Below, piece after piece: positions 9,396-20,263 of a stretch of 64,000 nucleotides of DNA. A program made the position numbers and the translations under genes. The DNA lies in NCBI GenBank assembly GCA_010202645.1, contig CP047920.1:620001-684000 (forward strand), written 5' to 3'. This DNA comes from Candidatus Saccharibacteria bacterium oral taxon 488. Lineage in GTDB: Bacteria > Patescibacteriota > Saccharimonadia > Saccharimonadales > Saccharimonadaceae. The first letter of the stretch is position 1; each line of letters starts with the position of its first letter. The notes under the pieces are model-generated. The model did not search any database. It saw only the letters and a list, made by a program, of their open reading frames with translations, and had not been told where the DNA came from.

Positions 9396-10080
9396 ATATT
9401 ATTTCAGTCAACTCGCCGCACCCGTTGATACACGCCGTGATTTCTCGCAAAAAACTCTTGTACTTTTTTGGCTCATCACGCATCTCATCGAGTGTACGCC
9501 AGGCATTTCTACCGCCCTCAAACTGTACAGCCAATTTGCCCGAAAATACCTTGCAAAACATCAGGTGAAAGATCTTGTCTTCGATAATTTCACCCGTTTG
9601 CGCATGGCGCACACGTTCATGGTATACCCCGCGATGAACAAACTCACCCCGCAAACCCGTCTCCTCAATCAATTCACGCGAGGCCGCATCGACGATTGAC
9701 TCGGCCCACCGCACTTTACCAGTAGGCGCACCCCAAAACCCATAGTAGGGGTGCTTGAGCCGCTGCTGCAATAAATATTGTTTTTCTCCATTACGCTCAC
9801 GTTCGATCACGAGCATGACTGCCACCTTTGGCTGCCGCTCAATAACACCGGCATCAGTATCAAGCTTATTCGCGTACTCCTTGCCTTTGACCGAGAGACA
9901 GTACCCGCCGTCGACTTTCTGCACATAACCTAGCTCAACGAGCCGTTTGATATGAAATTTGATATGATCGCTTTCCAGGCCGCTCGCTTTTTGTAGTGTT
10001 GCGAAATTAGCCGCTGGCAAAAATAACAATTCCCGCAAAATTTTCGTCTGTGCCTCATGGATCTTTGCTTCAAAACTCAT
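9370..10080 (-). CDS. NUDIX hydrolase with N-terminal winged helix
   Basis: 236 aa. Residues 1-75 form a winged helix (ILRELLFLPAANFATLQKASGLESDHIKFHIKRLVELGYV). Residues about 85-230 form a NUDIX domain with the box GKVRWAESIVDAASRELIEETGL, all catalytic Glu/Arg positions present, followed by an EDKIFHLMFCKVF strand. A Shine-Dalgarno AAAGGAGAT precedes the ATG, and TACACT at 10104-10099 is a candidate -10. The architecture is the same as the gene at 60624, and both sit with nucleotide-processing partners. It may be a ligand-sensing regulator, a hydrolase, or both. Confidence 0.85.
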   Translation of the reverse strand: MSFEAKIHEAQTKILRELLFLPAANFATLQKASGLESDHIKFHIKRLVELGYVQKVDGGYCLSVKGKEYANKLDTDAGVIERQPKVAVMLVIERERNGEKQYLLQQRLKHPYYGFWGAPTGKVRWAESIVDAASRELIEETGLRGEFVHRGVYHERVRHAQTGEIIEDKIFHLMFCKVFSGKLAVQFEGGRNAWRTLDEMRDEPKKYKSFLREITACINGCGELTEIIYEYGNAEF

Positions 10081-10123
10081 ACCATCTCCTTTGGCCTTAG
10101 TGTAGCGCGATCAGGTTAGAAAA

Positions 10124-10147
10124 ACTAGGGAAGTCGACTTCCCTAGT
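10124..10147. promoter_or_regulatory. Perfect 24-bp palindrome between divergent genes
   Basis: Arms ACTAGGGAAG and CTTCCCTAGT around the centre TCGA are exactly self-complementary over 24 bases. It lies in the 220-base gap between the winged-helix NUDIX gene (minus) and the ABC exporter (plus), next to the -35 region of the NUDIX promoter. It could be an operator. On the minus strand it is followed by TTTTTC, so a terminator for antisense transcription is the other reading. Confidence 0.55.
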
Positions 10148-10217
10148 GTAGAGACATAGACACGTCACGCTCCCTTGGCTACCTTTTATTCATAGTACGC
10201 TAACATTCTTCCGTCAG

Positions 10218-10247
10218 TTGACAGCCAACCCGCCTCTGTTATACAAT
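10218..10247 (+). promoter_or_regulatory. Sigma70-type promoter of the ABC exporter gene
   Basis: Consensus -35 TTGACA (10218-10223) and -10 TACAAT (10242-10247) with an 18-base spacer; TATACA at 10240 gives 16. It predicts a start near 10254 and a leader of 50-95 bases, depending on which start codon is used. Confidence 0.6.
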
Positions 10248-10348
10248 GAAATCGTATTATTATCGTGAGTCTTGGTCACCCGAGCCTACCATAGCGGATC
10301 GTGGATGACCTATCTTTATATCAAAATATAAATCTAAGGAGTTTTACC

Positions 10349-12112
10349 TTGCGACAACAACACGCAAAAACAACATTACAATTACTATGGCGAGCGTCAC
10401 GTCCATACAAATGGCGGCGCAATCTAGCGCTCATTACAGCTACCTTAACCTTAGCGGTAGGCACAATTGTCGGGCCGCTGATTATCGCACAGCTCCTGGA
10501 TATGATTCAACATGGGCAGCTGCAGACTGACTCTGTGTGGACATTGGTAATTTTCTATGGCATAAGTCAGCTATGGTCGGAGATTATTGGGTGGCGGATA
10601 GTGCTGTATTTGATGTGGACGTTAGAAACCATTATGCAGCGCGACATCGCAAACAAGGTATTCGCCAAGCTATCTGGTGAGACCATGTTTTTCCACTCCA
10701 ACAAATTTGGTGGCTCGCTTGTCAGCCAAAACAGCAAGCTCAGTAGCTGTGTTGAGCGATTTTGGGATGAGCTAGTGTGGGCAGTACTGCCGCTGGTTAT
10801 CTCACTCACCGGATCAATCGTTATCCTGTCAATGTTACTCTGGCAGTACGCACTCTTTCTATTCATGTTCTCAATCATCTTTGGCGTAGCCGTCTTCTTT
10901 GGATCGCGCCCGATGGCCAAATTAAGTAGACATGAGGCGGAGGCCAGCAACAAAGTAAGCGGCAACCTTGCTGACATGGTGTCAAATGTGCTTGCTGTCA
11001 AGTCATCCAGCGCTGAAAAAATCGAGCAGCAGCGATTTGATAAAACGAATCGTGCATGGCGCAAGGCTAGCCTGGCCACCATGCGAGGATTCCTCACTGT
11101 CAGCAGTGTTTACTCAACAATAAACACCAGCATCCGAATCGGCGCTATCGTGTTCGCTATTTATGCAGCACAGCATAATATCGTTTCGGTTGCAGCGGTG
11201 TACTTAATCATCACCTACACTGGCAGTGTCGCTCGTGAGCTGTGGAATATGAATAGCATCATGCGCAATTATAACCGTATCATCGGTGACGCCCATGAGA
11301 TGGTCGAGATATTACACACACCAACATCACTTGTTGATAGAAGTGATAAAAAGCTTCATGTTAATCGCGGTGTTATTGATTTTGATACCGTGACCTTTAC
11401 GCATGACGAGGGTAAAGGCGCAACCTTGTTCCACAATTTTTCACTGCATATTACGCCAGGCGAAAAGGTCGGGCTGGTTGGTTCTAGTGGTTCGGGCAAG
11501 ACGACTCTGACGAAATTGCTGCTGAGATTTGCCGACATCGACTCGGGCACAATCATGATTGACGAGCAGGACATTGCCGAGGTCACACAGGCCAGCCTCC
11601 GTTCGCAGATCGCTTACGTGCCACAGGAGCCGCTACTATTTCATCGTTCAGTGCGCGAGAACATTGCCTATGGCAGGGCCGACGCTACTGATGCCGAGAT
11701 TGAACAAGCAGCCAAAAAGGCGGGGGCCTATGATTTTATTACTCAGCTGCAGGACGGCTTTGACACACTGGTCGGTGAGCGCGGCGTAAAGTTATCGGGT
11801 GGACAGCGCCAGCGCATCGCTATCGCTCGGGCCATCGTGAAAGATGCGCCAATCTTAGTCCTCGACGAGGCGACCTCGGCGCTTGATTCTGAGTCAGAAG
11901 TTCTAATCCAAAAATCATTCAAGACACTGATGAAAAATCGTACTTCAATCGTCATTGCTCATCGACTTTCAACAATCGCCAAGCTTGATCGAATCATCGT
12001 GATGCATAACGGTAAGATAGTCGAGGATGGCTCACATGAGCAGCTCATTAAGCATGGCGGCCACTACGCAAAACTGTGGCAGCATCAATCTGGCGGCTTT
12101 ATTGACGCCTAA
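10349..12112 (+). CDS. ABC exporter, fused transmembrane and ATPase domains
   Basis: A 587-aa half-transporter of the MsbA/multidrug type. An N-terminal block has six predicted membrane helices (about residues 20-310). The ATPase has Walker A GSSGSGKTT, Q-loop VPQEP, signature LSGGQRQRIAIARA, Walker B ILVLDEATSALD and switch His in IAHRLSTI. It would work as a homodimer exporting lipids, peptides or drugs; substrate unknown. I chose TTG 10349 because AAGGAG at 10336-10341 is well spaced from it. A GTG at 10301 is in frame and would add 16 residues. Confidence 0.9.
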   Translation: MRQQHAKTTLQLLWRASRPYKWRRNLALITATLTLAVGTIVGPLIIAQLLDMIQHGQLQTDSVWTLVIFYGISQLWSEIIGWRIVLYLMWTLETIMQRDIANKVFAKLSGETMFFHSNKFGGSLVSQNSKLSSCVERFWDELVWAVLPLVISLTGSIVILSMLLWQYALFLFMFSIIFGVAVFFGSRPMAKLSRHEAEASNKVSGNLADMVSNVLAVKSSSAEKIEQQRFDKTNRAWRKASLATMRGFLTVSSVYSTINTSIRIGAIVFAIYAAQHNIVSVAAVYLIITYTGSVARELWNMNSIMRNYNRIIGDAHEMVEILHTPTSLVDRSDKKLHVNRGVIDFDTVTFTHDEGKGATLFHNFSLHITPGEKVGLVGSSGSGKTTLTKLLLRFADIDSGTIMIDEQDIAEVTQASLRSQIAYVPQEPLLFHRSVRENIAYGRADATDAEIEQAAKKAGAYDFITQLQDGFDTLVGERGVKLSGGQRQRIAIARAIVKDAPILVLDEATSALDSESEVLIQKSFKTLMKNRTSIVIAHRLSTIAKLDRIIVMHNGKIVEDGSHEQLIKHGGHYAKLWQHQSGGFIDA

Positions 12113-12153
12113 CCAGCACAGTCTCTAGGTAGTATGCTATAATGCATAATGAT

Positions 12154-12810
12154 ATGATGCACGCGTTTATTGATTTTATTGTTCATTTTGGTGTTGTCGC
12201 GATTTTGCTGGTTGTCTTTGCCGAATCGGGCCTACTCTTTGGCTTTATCTTTCCAGGCGACAGTCTACTGTTCACGGCTGGCTATATGGTTCAGCAGCAT
12301 ATTTTACCAATTGATATTCATTTCTTTGCGCTCCTGCTCTCATTAATGGCTATTCTCGGCGACAGTGTCGGTTACGCATTTGGACATAAAGTTGGCCGTA
12401 AATTATTTGAACGCAAAAACTCTCGCTTCTTTAAGAAGAAATATCTCGTGCAAGCCGAAAAGTTTTACGAAAAGCATGGCTCACTTACTGTGGTGCTGGC
12501 ACGGTTTGTACCGATTGTGCGTACGTTTGCGCCAATCGTGGCCGGCGCTAGCAAGATGCACTATCGAACTTTTATTATTTTTAATATTATCGGTGGCGTT
12601 ATTTGGGCCACGCTTTTCACCTACCTTGGATTCTTTGCTGGCAAGGCACTCACCGACGCTGGTGTTAATATAGAAGTCGCCGCACTGGTCATCATCTTCT
12701 TGTCAGTGCTGCCAATGATCATTCACGCCCTCAAGCAGGAGCATACTCGCGCGGCGTTGCGCCAACAAGTATCAGTCCTGCTCGGCAAGACTCGCCGCAA
12801 AAAGCAATAA
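12154..12810 (+). CDS. DedA/VTT-domain membrane protein
   Basis: 218 aa, with the DedA signature: FAESGLLFGFIFPGDSLLFTAGYM near the N-terminus, GDSVGYAFGHKVGRKLF, and RFVPIVRTFAPIVAGASKMHYRTF with the conserved arginines. About five membrane segments. Family members are undecaprenyl-phosphate or phospholipid flippases/scramblases of the cytoplasmic membrane. ATG 12142 lies inside the -10 box TATAAT (12138-12143), so the start is more likely 12154 or 12157. Follows the ABC exporter by about 40 bases. Confidence 0.9.
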   Translation: MMHAFIDFIVHFGVVAILLVVFAESGLLFGFIFPGDSLLFTAGYMVQQHILPIDIHFFALLLSLMAILGDSVGYAFGHKVGRKLFERKNSRFFKKKYLVQAEKFYEKHGSLTVVLARFVPIVRTFAPIVAGASKMHYRTFIIFNIIGGVIWATLFTYLGFFAGKALTDAGVNIEVAALVIIFLSVLPMIIHALKQEHTRAALRQQVSVLLGKTRRKKQ

Positions 12811-12852
12811 GCCTTCATGATAAAGCCTGCTCGTTAGTAGCTATACGTCCAA

Positions 12853-15687
12853 CTACAGCAAACTTTTCAGATACCTACCGGTAAATGATTCTGGCACGTT
12901 GGCGACTTCTTCTGGCGTGCCGCTCGCCACCACCGTACCGCCGCCGAGACCACCCTCAGGCCCCATATCAATAATCCAGTCGGCCGATTTGATGACATCC
13001 AGATTGTGCTCAATGATGATCATACTGTTGCCGCCGTCAACCAGCTGCTGCAAAATCCCCAGCAGCCGCTTGACGTCGGCAGAATGTAGCCCAGTTGTCG
13101 GCTCATCCAGAATGTACATCGTCTTGCCGGTTGAGCGTTTGGAGAGCTCCGTTGCCAGCTTGATACGCTGCGCCTCGCCGCCCGAAAAGGTAGTTGCTGG
13201 CTGACCGAGCTTAATATAACCAAGGCCGACTTCGACCAGTGTCTGTAATTTCCGAGCGATATTAGGCACGCTATCAAAGAAGTCCGCTGCTTGCTCAACC
13301 GTCATATCGAGTACATCAGCAATCGTCTTATTTTTATACTTAATTTCCAGCGCCTCACGATTGTAACGCTTACCGTGGCATTCGTCGCACTGGACGTAGA
13401 CATCCGGCAAGAAATGCATTTCAATCTTGATCATACCGTCGCCTTGGCAGTTTTCGCAGCGACCGCCCTTGACATTAAAACTGAACCGACCAGCTTTATA
13501 ACCGCGGACATTAGCCTCAGGAGTACTGGCAAACAGTTCGCGAATTGGCGTAAAAATACCAGTGTAGGTCGCTGGATTAGAGCGTGGCGTACGGCCAATT
13601 GGTGACTGATCGATGACGATAGCTTTATCCAACTGCTTTATTCCCTCAATTTTATCGTGTGCGCCAGGTACGTCACTAGCCCGGTTGAGCCGTGCCGCTA
13701 ATTCCTTGGCGATAATATCATTGACCAGAGTTGATTTACCGCTGCCCGATACACCAGATACTACAGTCATCAAGCCCAAGGGGAATGCCACATCAATTTG
13801 TTTCAAATTATTCTCGCGAGCGCCGCGAACGATTAACTGACGGCTCGCATCAACCTGGCGGCGATGTTTTGGTACGGCAATTTTTTCTGCACCCGACAGA
13901 TACCGACCAGTGATACTATCTGTGCATTTGGCGACCTCATCTGGTGCACCCAGTGCCACCACCGAGCCGCCATGCACACCAGCGCCTGGGCCCATATCAA
14001 TCAAAAAGTCACTCTGGCGAATGGTATCCTCGTCGTGTTCGACTACCAGCACCGTATTGCCGAGATTACGTAGGTGCTTCAGCGTAGCAATCAGCCGATC
14101 ATTATCGCGCTGATGCAAACCAATCGACGGCTCATCCAGCACATACAGCACGCCCTGCAAACCGCTGCCAATCTGTGTCGCCAGCCGAATTCGCTGCGCC
14201 TCGCCACCGCTCAGTGTATTGGCGGCGCGCCCTAACTCCAAATAATTCAGCCCGACATTACTCATAAAGCCGAGGCGGGCGGTAATCTCTTTCAAAATAA
14301 GCCGCGCGATCATTGCCTGCTGCTCGTTCAATGTTAACTTGTGAGTGAACAAGTCGAGCGCATCATCAACGCCAAGGTCGCAAATATCCATGATATTCAG
14401 ACCCTGCACCGTTACCGCTAGGACAACTGGCTTCAGCCGCGCGCCGCCGCAAACATAACAATCCCGCTGGCGCATAAACCGCTCAATGTCCTTGCGCATA
14501 AATTCGCTATCGGTTTCTTTCCAGCGCCGCTCCAGATTAGGGATCACCCCTTCATAGGTTGTATCGTAATGCCGCCCATTGCCGAGCTGCACTGGATATT
14601 TCTGATCGCCCGTACCATAGAGCACTTTCTGGCGCGCCTCATCAGACAACTGCCCGACTGGTGTCCGGATACTGAAACCATGCGCCTCGGCTACCGCCGA
14701 AATCTTGCGCATGTAAAAGTTATCGACATTGATCCGGTTGTATGGCCGAATCGCCCCCTCAGCAATCGTCAGATTCTCATTCAGCACTAAACTAGGATCG
14801 ACTTCCAATCGGCTGCCAAGTCCGGTACAGCTCGGACAGGCCCCTTGCGGTGCGTTAAAACTAAACAGACGCGGCTCAAGCTCTGGGATCTCCTCATCCG
14901 GATGATCAACACAGGCATAGCGCTGCGAGAATGTCTTTAATTCATCAGTATCAGCATCCAGCACCTCAACCACACCCTGGCCAAGCTCCAGCGCCTGTTC
15001 GACACTCTGACTCAACCGGCTAGTTAGGTCATCGTTCATTGCCAGGCGATCAACAACCAACTCAATACTGTGCTTGTAACTTTTCTGTAACTGCGGAAAC
15101 TCATCCAATGCATACACCACGCCATCCACGCGCACCCGGGCATAACCTAACCGTCGATACTGCTCTGGAATGTGTGCAAACTCGCCCTTCTTATTCTTGA
15201 CAATTGGCGCGAGTAGCAGCAATCGCTTACCGTCATATTGCTTAGCAATCTCCTGGATAATCGCCTCGGCTGTGCGGCGCGAAACTGGCTTATGGCAGCG
15301 CGTGCCGTCTGGCTTGAGAGCCGGACAATGCGGCGTGCCAATCCGCGCAAACAAGAGGCGCAGATAATCATAAATCTCGGTCACCGTCGCCACGGTTGAA
15401 CGCGGATTGCGACTGGTTGACTTTTGATCAATTGAAATTGCCGGGCTTAGGCCCTCAATGCTATCAACATCCGGCTTATCCATAATGCCTAAAAATTGCC
15501 GCGCATAGCTCGACAGGCTTTCGACATAGCGGCGCTGGCCCTCGGCGTAAATCGTATCAAACGCTAGTGACGACTTACCGCTGCCGCTCAGGCCAGTGAT
15601 TACCACTAGTTTATCGCGCGGAATTCCCACGTCGATATTTTTCAGATTGTGTTCACGAGCGCCCTTGACGCGAATTACCTCTGGCAT
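12853..15687 (-). CDS. uvrA: Excinuclease ABC subunit A
   Basis: DNA-damage sensor of nucleotide excision repair. 944 aa, full length. It has two ABC modules: Walker [10 protein letters not shown] near 31 and GVSGSGKST near 640, with signatures LSGGEAQR and FSGGEAQR. Zinc-finger cysteine pairs are CYVCGGARL and CENCQGDG...CDECHGKRY, and there is an [12 protein letters not shown] segment. It would act with UvrB and UvrC, neither of which is in the window. TATAAT ends 9 bases before ATG, so the leader would be only a few bases. Confidence 0.97.
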   Translation of the reverse strand: MPEVIRVKGAREHNLKNIDVGIPRDKLVVITGLSGSGKSSLAFDTIYAEGQRRYVESLSSYARQFLGIMDKPDVDSIEGLSPAISIDQKSTSRNPRSTVATVTEIYDYLRLLFARIGTPHCPALKPDGTRCHKPVSRRTAEAIIQEIAKQYDGKRLLLLAPIVKNKKGEFAHIPEQYRRLGYARVRVDGVVYALDEFPQLQKSYKHSIELVVDRLAMNDDLTSRLSQSVEQALELGQGVVEVLDADTDELKTFSQRYACVDHPDEEIPELEPRLFSFNAPQGACPSCTGLGSRLEVDPSLVLNENLTIAEGAIRPYNRINVDNFYMRKISAVAEAHGFSIRTPVGQLSDEARQKVLYGTGDQKYPVQLGNGRHYDTTYEGVIPNLERRWKETDSEFMRKDIERFMRQRDCYVCGGARLKPVVLAVTVQGLNIMDICDLGVDDALDLFTHKLTLNEQQAMIARLILKEITARLGFMSNVGLNYLELGRAANTLSGGEAQRIRLATQIGSGLQGVLYVLDEPSIGLHQRDNDRLIATLKHLRNLGNTVLVVEHDEDTIRQSDFLIDMGPGAGVHGGSVVALGAPDEVAKCTDSITGRYLSGAEKIAVPKHRRQVDASRQLIVRGARENNLKQIDVAFPLGLMTVVSGVSGSGKSTLVNDIIAKELAARLNRASDVPGAHDKIEGIKQLDKAIVIDQSPIGRTPRSNPATYTGIFTPIRELFASTPEANVRGYKAGRFSFNVKGGRCENCQGDGMIKIEMHFLPDVYVQCDECHGKRYNREALEIKYKNKTIADVLDMTVEQAADFFDSVPNIARKLQTLVEVGLGYIKLGQPATTFSGGEAQRIKLATELSKRSTGKTMYILDEPTTGLHSADVKRLLGILQQLVDGGNSMIIIEHNLDVIKSADWIIDMGPEGGLGGGTVVASGTPEEVANVPESFTGRYLKSLL

Positions 15688-15832
15688 ATCTGGTCTATTA
15701 TACCGAATAGGCGTTTATTTTTCCAGTTGCAGCGGACGGAACAATTTCCCCAATATCACATTTTGATGTATTTATAGCAACACATTATGCTTATGATTGC
15801 AAATATAAGGATCGGCTGTTATAGTAAAAGAC

Positions 15833-16252
15833 ATGAAGAGGTTTGTGATCATCTGTGGAATTGCTGTTGCCGTCGCAACCTTGTTCTATGTGACCCGCGA
15901 AGAGTGGTTTTCATTCGTAACCATAGGCCGAGTTCCGTTTACTAGCATGATCCTACCGGCGGCCGTCATGATGGGGTTTTGGATGGTCGTTGTGCCGGTA
16001 TGTATCGTCTGGGGTAAGTCGATTAGCATTACCTTCTGGAATAGTATCGAGATGCTCGGAAAGCTTGATCAGCGTCGTATCAACCGACAAGTCCGCTTGG
16101 CAGCGCGCGCTCGTCACACCGCAACGCAACAGATTAGCCTGGCGATGGTTGCCGCGTGGTTAGTGGTAACCCAGCGCTACGTGACACACACTGACACTGC
16201 TACGAAAGCGGAGGACCAGTCAACTGCGCGATTAGCTGTCGCAACAAATTAA
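15833..16252 (+). CDS. Small membrane protein, unknown function
   Basis: 139 aa, not recognised. Two hydrophobic segments (FVIICGIAVAVATLFYV at 3-19; SMILPAAVMMGFWMVVVPVCIVWG at about 38-62) are followed by a basic, alanine-rich cytoplasmic tail (RRINRQVRLAARARHTATQ). TATAGT (15820-15825) ends 7 bases before the ATG, so the message should be leaderless. Isolated between uvrA (divergent) and the ketopantoate-reductase-like gene (convergent). Confidence 0.6.
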   Translation: MKRFVIICGIAVAVATLFYVTREEWFSFVTIGRVPFTSMILPAAVMMGFWMVVVPVCIVWGKSISITFWNSIEMLGKLDQRRINRQVRLAARARHTATQQISLAMVAAWLVVTQRYVTHTDTATKAEDQSTARLAVATN

Positions 16253-16455
16253 ATACGCTATGCCTCGCTTATTCAATCTGATCTGTTTCTATAACGTCAG
16301 TTTCTGCTCTTTGCCTCATCTTGCACCCAGACTATCCCAAGTAGCGAAACGGTGCTCACCAATATCCGCCGCCAACTCACGCCAATAATTGATACCAAGT
16401 GCCTGTGATGATAAGTGGATGTTTAGCGTCAATGTAACCGCGAAGCGGCCGGCTT
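16253..16455. other. Convergent intergenic gap without an identified gene
   Basis: About 200 bases between the ends of two convergent genes. A short hairpin CCGC-GAA-GCGG is at 16439-16449, followed by CCGGCTTTT. It could help end the plus-strand transcript, but the signal is weak. I see no other structure. Confidence 0.4.
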
Positions 16456-17424
16456 TTACCCAGCTGCTATTTGTTTCTCTGCCAAAGCAGTCGACTTATA
16501 GCGCTGAACAGCCGAATTATATAATTGCCACGCTGTCATCGGGATGCCCAATCGCCTCCCCTCGGCTAGCACCTCGTCATATCCAGCCAGCCATTCACCA
16601 AATCCGTGCTTCATATGACCTGTTACCATATCAACAACATCAGGCTGTTGAAGTGCATGCTGCATTATCGGAGTTGCCACCCTTAGTGGCATTATTGATA
16701 ATACATTAAGGGGGAAAACTCGCCACACTGCAACACCTTGATGACGACATAGGGACATACCATCACGAAGTGCCATAATTAGCCGTCGAATCGCCCCTGG
16801 GTCGTGCGTTAATGCCGAGAAACTACCGCTGCTAGCTATGGCGCCAGCGGTCGCTGACTGCTGGAGATAATGAACCTTCATCCAATCAAGCAGATGAGCA
16901 TCATAGCTAGTTGCCACACCAGCCTCTTTTAAATGCTGCATAAACAACTTTGCTCCCGCCTTTATGCCACCAACCCGCGTCGGTGTCGGAAAGACAATAA
17001 CCTTTATGCCATGATCATCACGCCCACCGCCAACACTGGAAGGAAAGGCGATAAAATAATCATCAGGCGATATATATTGATCAACCTCACCAGCCAGATG
17101 CCAATTGTTTTGCATAAATCCAATCCACCTAGCCTTCGGCTGATACTTTGCTAGCATCGGTAGTACCGATTGAAGCTGACAGCGATTCACCGTCACTAGT
17201 ATAACGTCGTAATAACCTTCTGGCGACGTGATACACTGTGGGTGAAATACTGTCGACTGATACGTATCGTTACGCTGGCGCAAATCCTTTATAGCAAGCG
17301 GCACGCCTTGCGACACCTTCTCATACCGCTCAGGCAGCGCTAGCACATCAACATCATGGTGTGCCGTTAATAAATACGCGTACGTCAGACCGATTGTTCC
17401 CGCGCCATAAATCAGGTACCGCAT
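16456..17424 (-). CDS. Ketopantoate reductase-like (ApbA/PanE family) oxidoreductase
   Basis: 322 aa. An N-terminal Rossmann motif GAGTIGLTYAYLL (residues 7-19) is followed by the PanE layout: VILVTVNRCQ, then FMQNNW (normally QNG) and a helical C-terminal domain with a conserved Lys-type position in LDWMKVHYLQQSATAGAIA. The family reduces 2-dehydropantoate with NADPH for CoA synthesis. A complete pathway is unlikely in such a genome, so another 2-oxoacid is possible. It begins one base after the exonuclease I stop codon, so the two are in one operon. Confidence 0.7.
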   Translation of the reverse strand: MRYLIYGAGTIGLTYAYLLTAHHDVDVLALPERYEKVSQGVPLAIKDLRQRNDTYQSTVFHPQCITSPEGYYDVILVTVNRCQLQSVLPMLAKYQPKARWIGFMQNNWHLAGEVDQYISPDDYFIAFPSSVGGGRDDHGIKVIVFPTPTRVGGIKAGAKLFMQHLKEAGVATSYDAHLLDWMKVHYLQQSATAGAIASSGSFSALTHDPGAIRRLIMALRDGMSLCRHQGVAVWRVFPLNVLSIMPLRVATPIMQHALQQPDVVDMVTGHMKHGFGEWLAGYDEVLAEGRRLGIPMTAWQLYNSAVQRYKSTALAEKQIAAG

Positions 17425-17425
17425 C

Positions 17426-18841
17426 CTATTCCTCGGTCGGCACTATTGCCTCTGCCCACAATTGCAATTCTTGTAAAATAAACTGCTGCTCGTCAGTCGC
17501 TGTTGGCGCTAAACGATGCAAAGCCGTCATAAACCCTGGTAACTGCACCTGCAGGCGCTGAGCCCGCCACGTTTCCCACTGCGCCAAATCATCTTCGCTG
17601 AGCGAGCGCGGAAAATTGCGCGCTTTGTAGTGTAGCAGCAGTGGCGCCAACCGCTCGTCCTGAAATTCTGGATGAAAATCAGCTAGTTCACGCTCATCGG
17701 CATTGCGCACCGCTTCAACACGGATACGATCGCGGTCGTTCAAAAAGCCGTCGTATAACTGTGCTTCTGGATCAGGCAGTTTTTTGAAGGCTGGCTTATT
17801 TTCAAAAATAGTCCGTAATTTTTCAGCAAAGTCTGGGTGATTCAGTAAAATATTTTGATGTTTCTGTACTGTCTTTAGATCAAGCGAAATTTTCCGCCAG
17901 CCATCGCCTTGTTCCAGCACACCCAGCGGAGACACCGCCGGACAGCGATTATATTGCAATTCTTTGACTGGCAATTTAACGAAATCTTCAGCCTGCCGCT
18001 CCTCCCACGACGCAAAGATTTTCTTCGCCAATTCCTCCGCGCTCAACCCAACAAATGGTGTCGGATCATAGCGCAAATCATAGACAACCACGCCGCCATT
18101 TCGGCTGGTTGTTAGTGGAAAGGCTACTGTAGTCTTAGCGAACTCTTTGTCGTAGCGCCCGCTAGCGTAAACAAACGGTTTTTTGTCGTCGACATTAACC
18201 AGCTGCTGGACTAATTTTTTATCACGCATCTTCAGCAAATAATCATACAGTTGTGGCTGCTTTTGCTTGATCAATTTCGTCACAGCGATCAGTGCTGTTA
18301 CGTCCGCCAAAGCGTCATGAGCATTTTCGTGAGCTATACCATTGGCGCTAGTAATTAGTTCCAGGCGGTTGCTTGGCTCACCCTTATCATCAAGCGGCCA
18401 ATTGATTCCTTCCGGCCTAAGCGCCCGCGTCAATCGCACCACGTCCAGCAAATCCCAACGCGAGCGACCGTCTTTCCAGCTCCATTCGTAAGGATCATGG
18501 AAATTGCGCCACAACAAATGGCGGATAAATTCGTCGTCAAACCGAATATTATTAAAGCCAACCGCAATAGTATCCGGCGTGAAAATCTCCTCACTCAACA
18601 TCCGGGCAAATTGCGCCTCGGTGTAGCCTTCCTCGACCGTCTTTTGCGGCGTGATGCCAGTCACCATCAGCGCATCGGGGCTCGGCAAAGTATCATCATT
18701 CAGCGCCACCAATAGATTATACGGCTCGCCAATCGGTTCGAGATTCATGTCCGTCCGCTGCCCAGCAAACTGCATGATGCGGTCTTGCCGCGGATTTAAT
18801 CCGCTGGTTTCTAGGTCATAGAAGAAAAATGTTTGTGCCAT
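17426..18841 (-). CDS. sbcB: Exodeoxyribonuclease I
   Basis: 3'-5' single-strand exonuclease used in recombination and mismatch repair. 471 aa, as in E. coli SbcB. DEDDh residues are visible in FFYDLETSGLNP (Asp, Glu), NNIRFDDEFIRH and ENAHDALADVTALI (His, Asp). The exonuclease I-specific C-terminal region follows (LPVKELQYNRCPAVSPLGVL, LAPLLLHYKARNFP). TATACT ends 6 bases before ATG, so the transcript looks leaderless. Followed directly by the PanE-like gene. Confidence 0.93.
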   Translation of the reverse strand: MAQTFFFYDLETSGLNPRQDRIMQFAGQRTDMNLEPIGEPYNLLVALNDDTLPSPDALMVTGITPQKTVEEGYTEAQFARMLSEEIFTPDTIAVGFNNIRFDDEFIRHLLWRNFHDPYEWSWKDGRSRWDLLDVVRLTRALRPEGINWPLDDKGEPSNRLELITSANGIAHENAHDALADVTALIAVTKLIKQKQPQLYDYLLKMRDKKLVQQLVNVDDKKPFVYASGRYDKEFAKTTVAFPLTTSRNGGVVVYDLRYDPTPFVGLSAEELAKKIFASWEERQAEDFVKLPVKELQYNRCPAVSPLGVLEQGDGWRKISLDLKTVQKHQNILLNHPDFAEKLRTIFENKPAFKKLPDPEAQLYDGFLNDRDRIRVEAVRNADERELADFHPEFQDERLAPLLLHYKARNFPRSLSEDDLAQWETWRAQRLQVQLPGFMTALHRLAPTATDEQQFILQELQLWAEAIVPTEE

Positions 18842-18879
18842 ACCTATAGTATAGCAAAGCTACGAGATGACACCCAAAC

Positions 18880-20211
<1,332 letters not shown>

Positions 20212-20212
20212 T

Positions 20213-20244
20213 CAAAAAGCACCCCCGAGAGATAGCGGAGGCGC
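20213..20244 (-). terminator. Terminator of the LysM-CHAP gene
   Basis: On the minus strand GCGCCTCCG and CGGGGGTGC form a 9-pair stem with two wobbles, then TTTTT. It starts about 20 bases past the LysM-CHAP stop and just before the obg -10 box. Confidence 0.7.
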
Positions 20245-20263
20245 CTTATTGTTTTAGAACATC

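Noticed and set aside
10246..10308. 20-codon leader peptide before the ABC exporter
   Set aside because: Its ATG overlaps the -10 box of the best promoter, so it would not be transcribed from it.
16389..16709. 106-aa plus-strand ORF over the end of the PanE-like gene
   Set aside because: Mostly antisense to a recognised enzyme. No motif and no promoter at leaderless distance.
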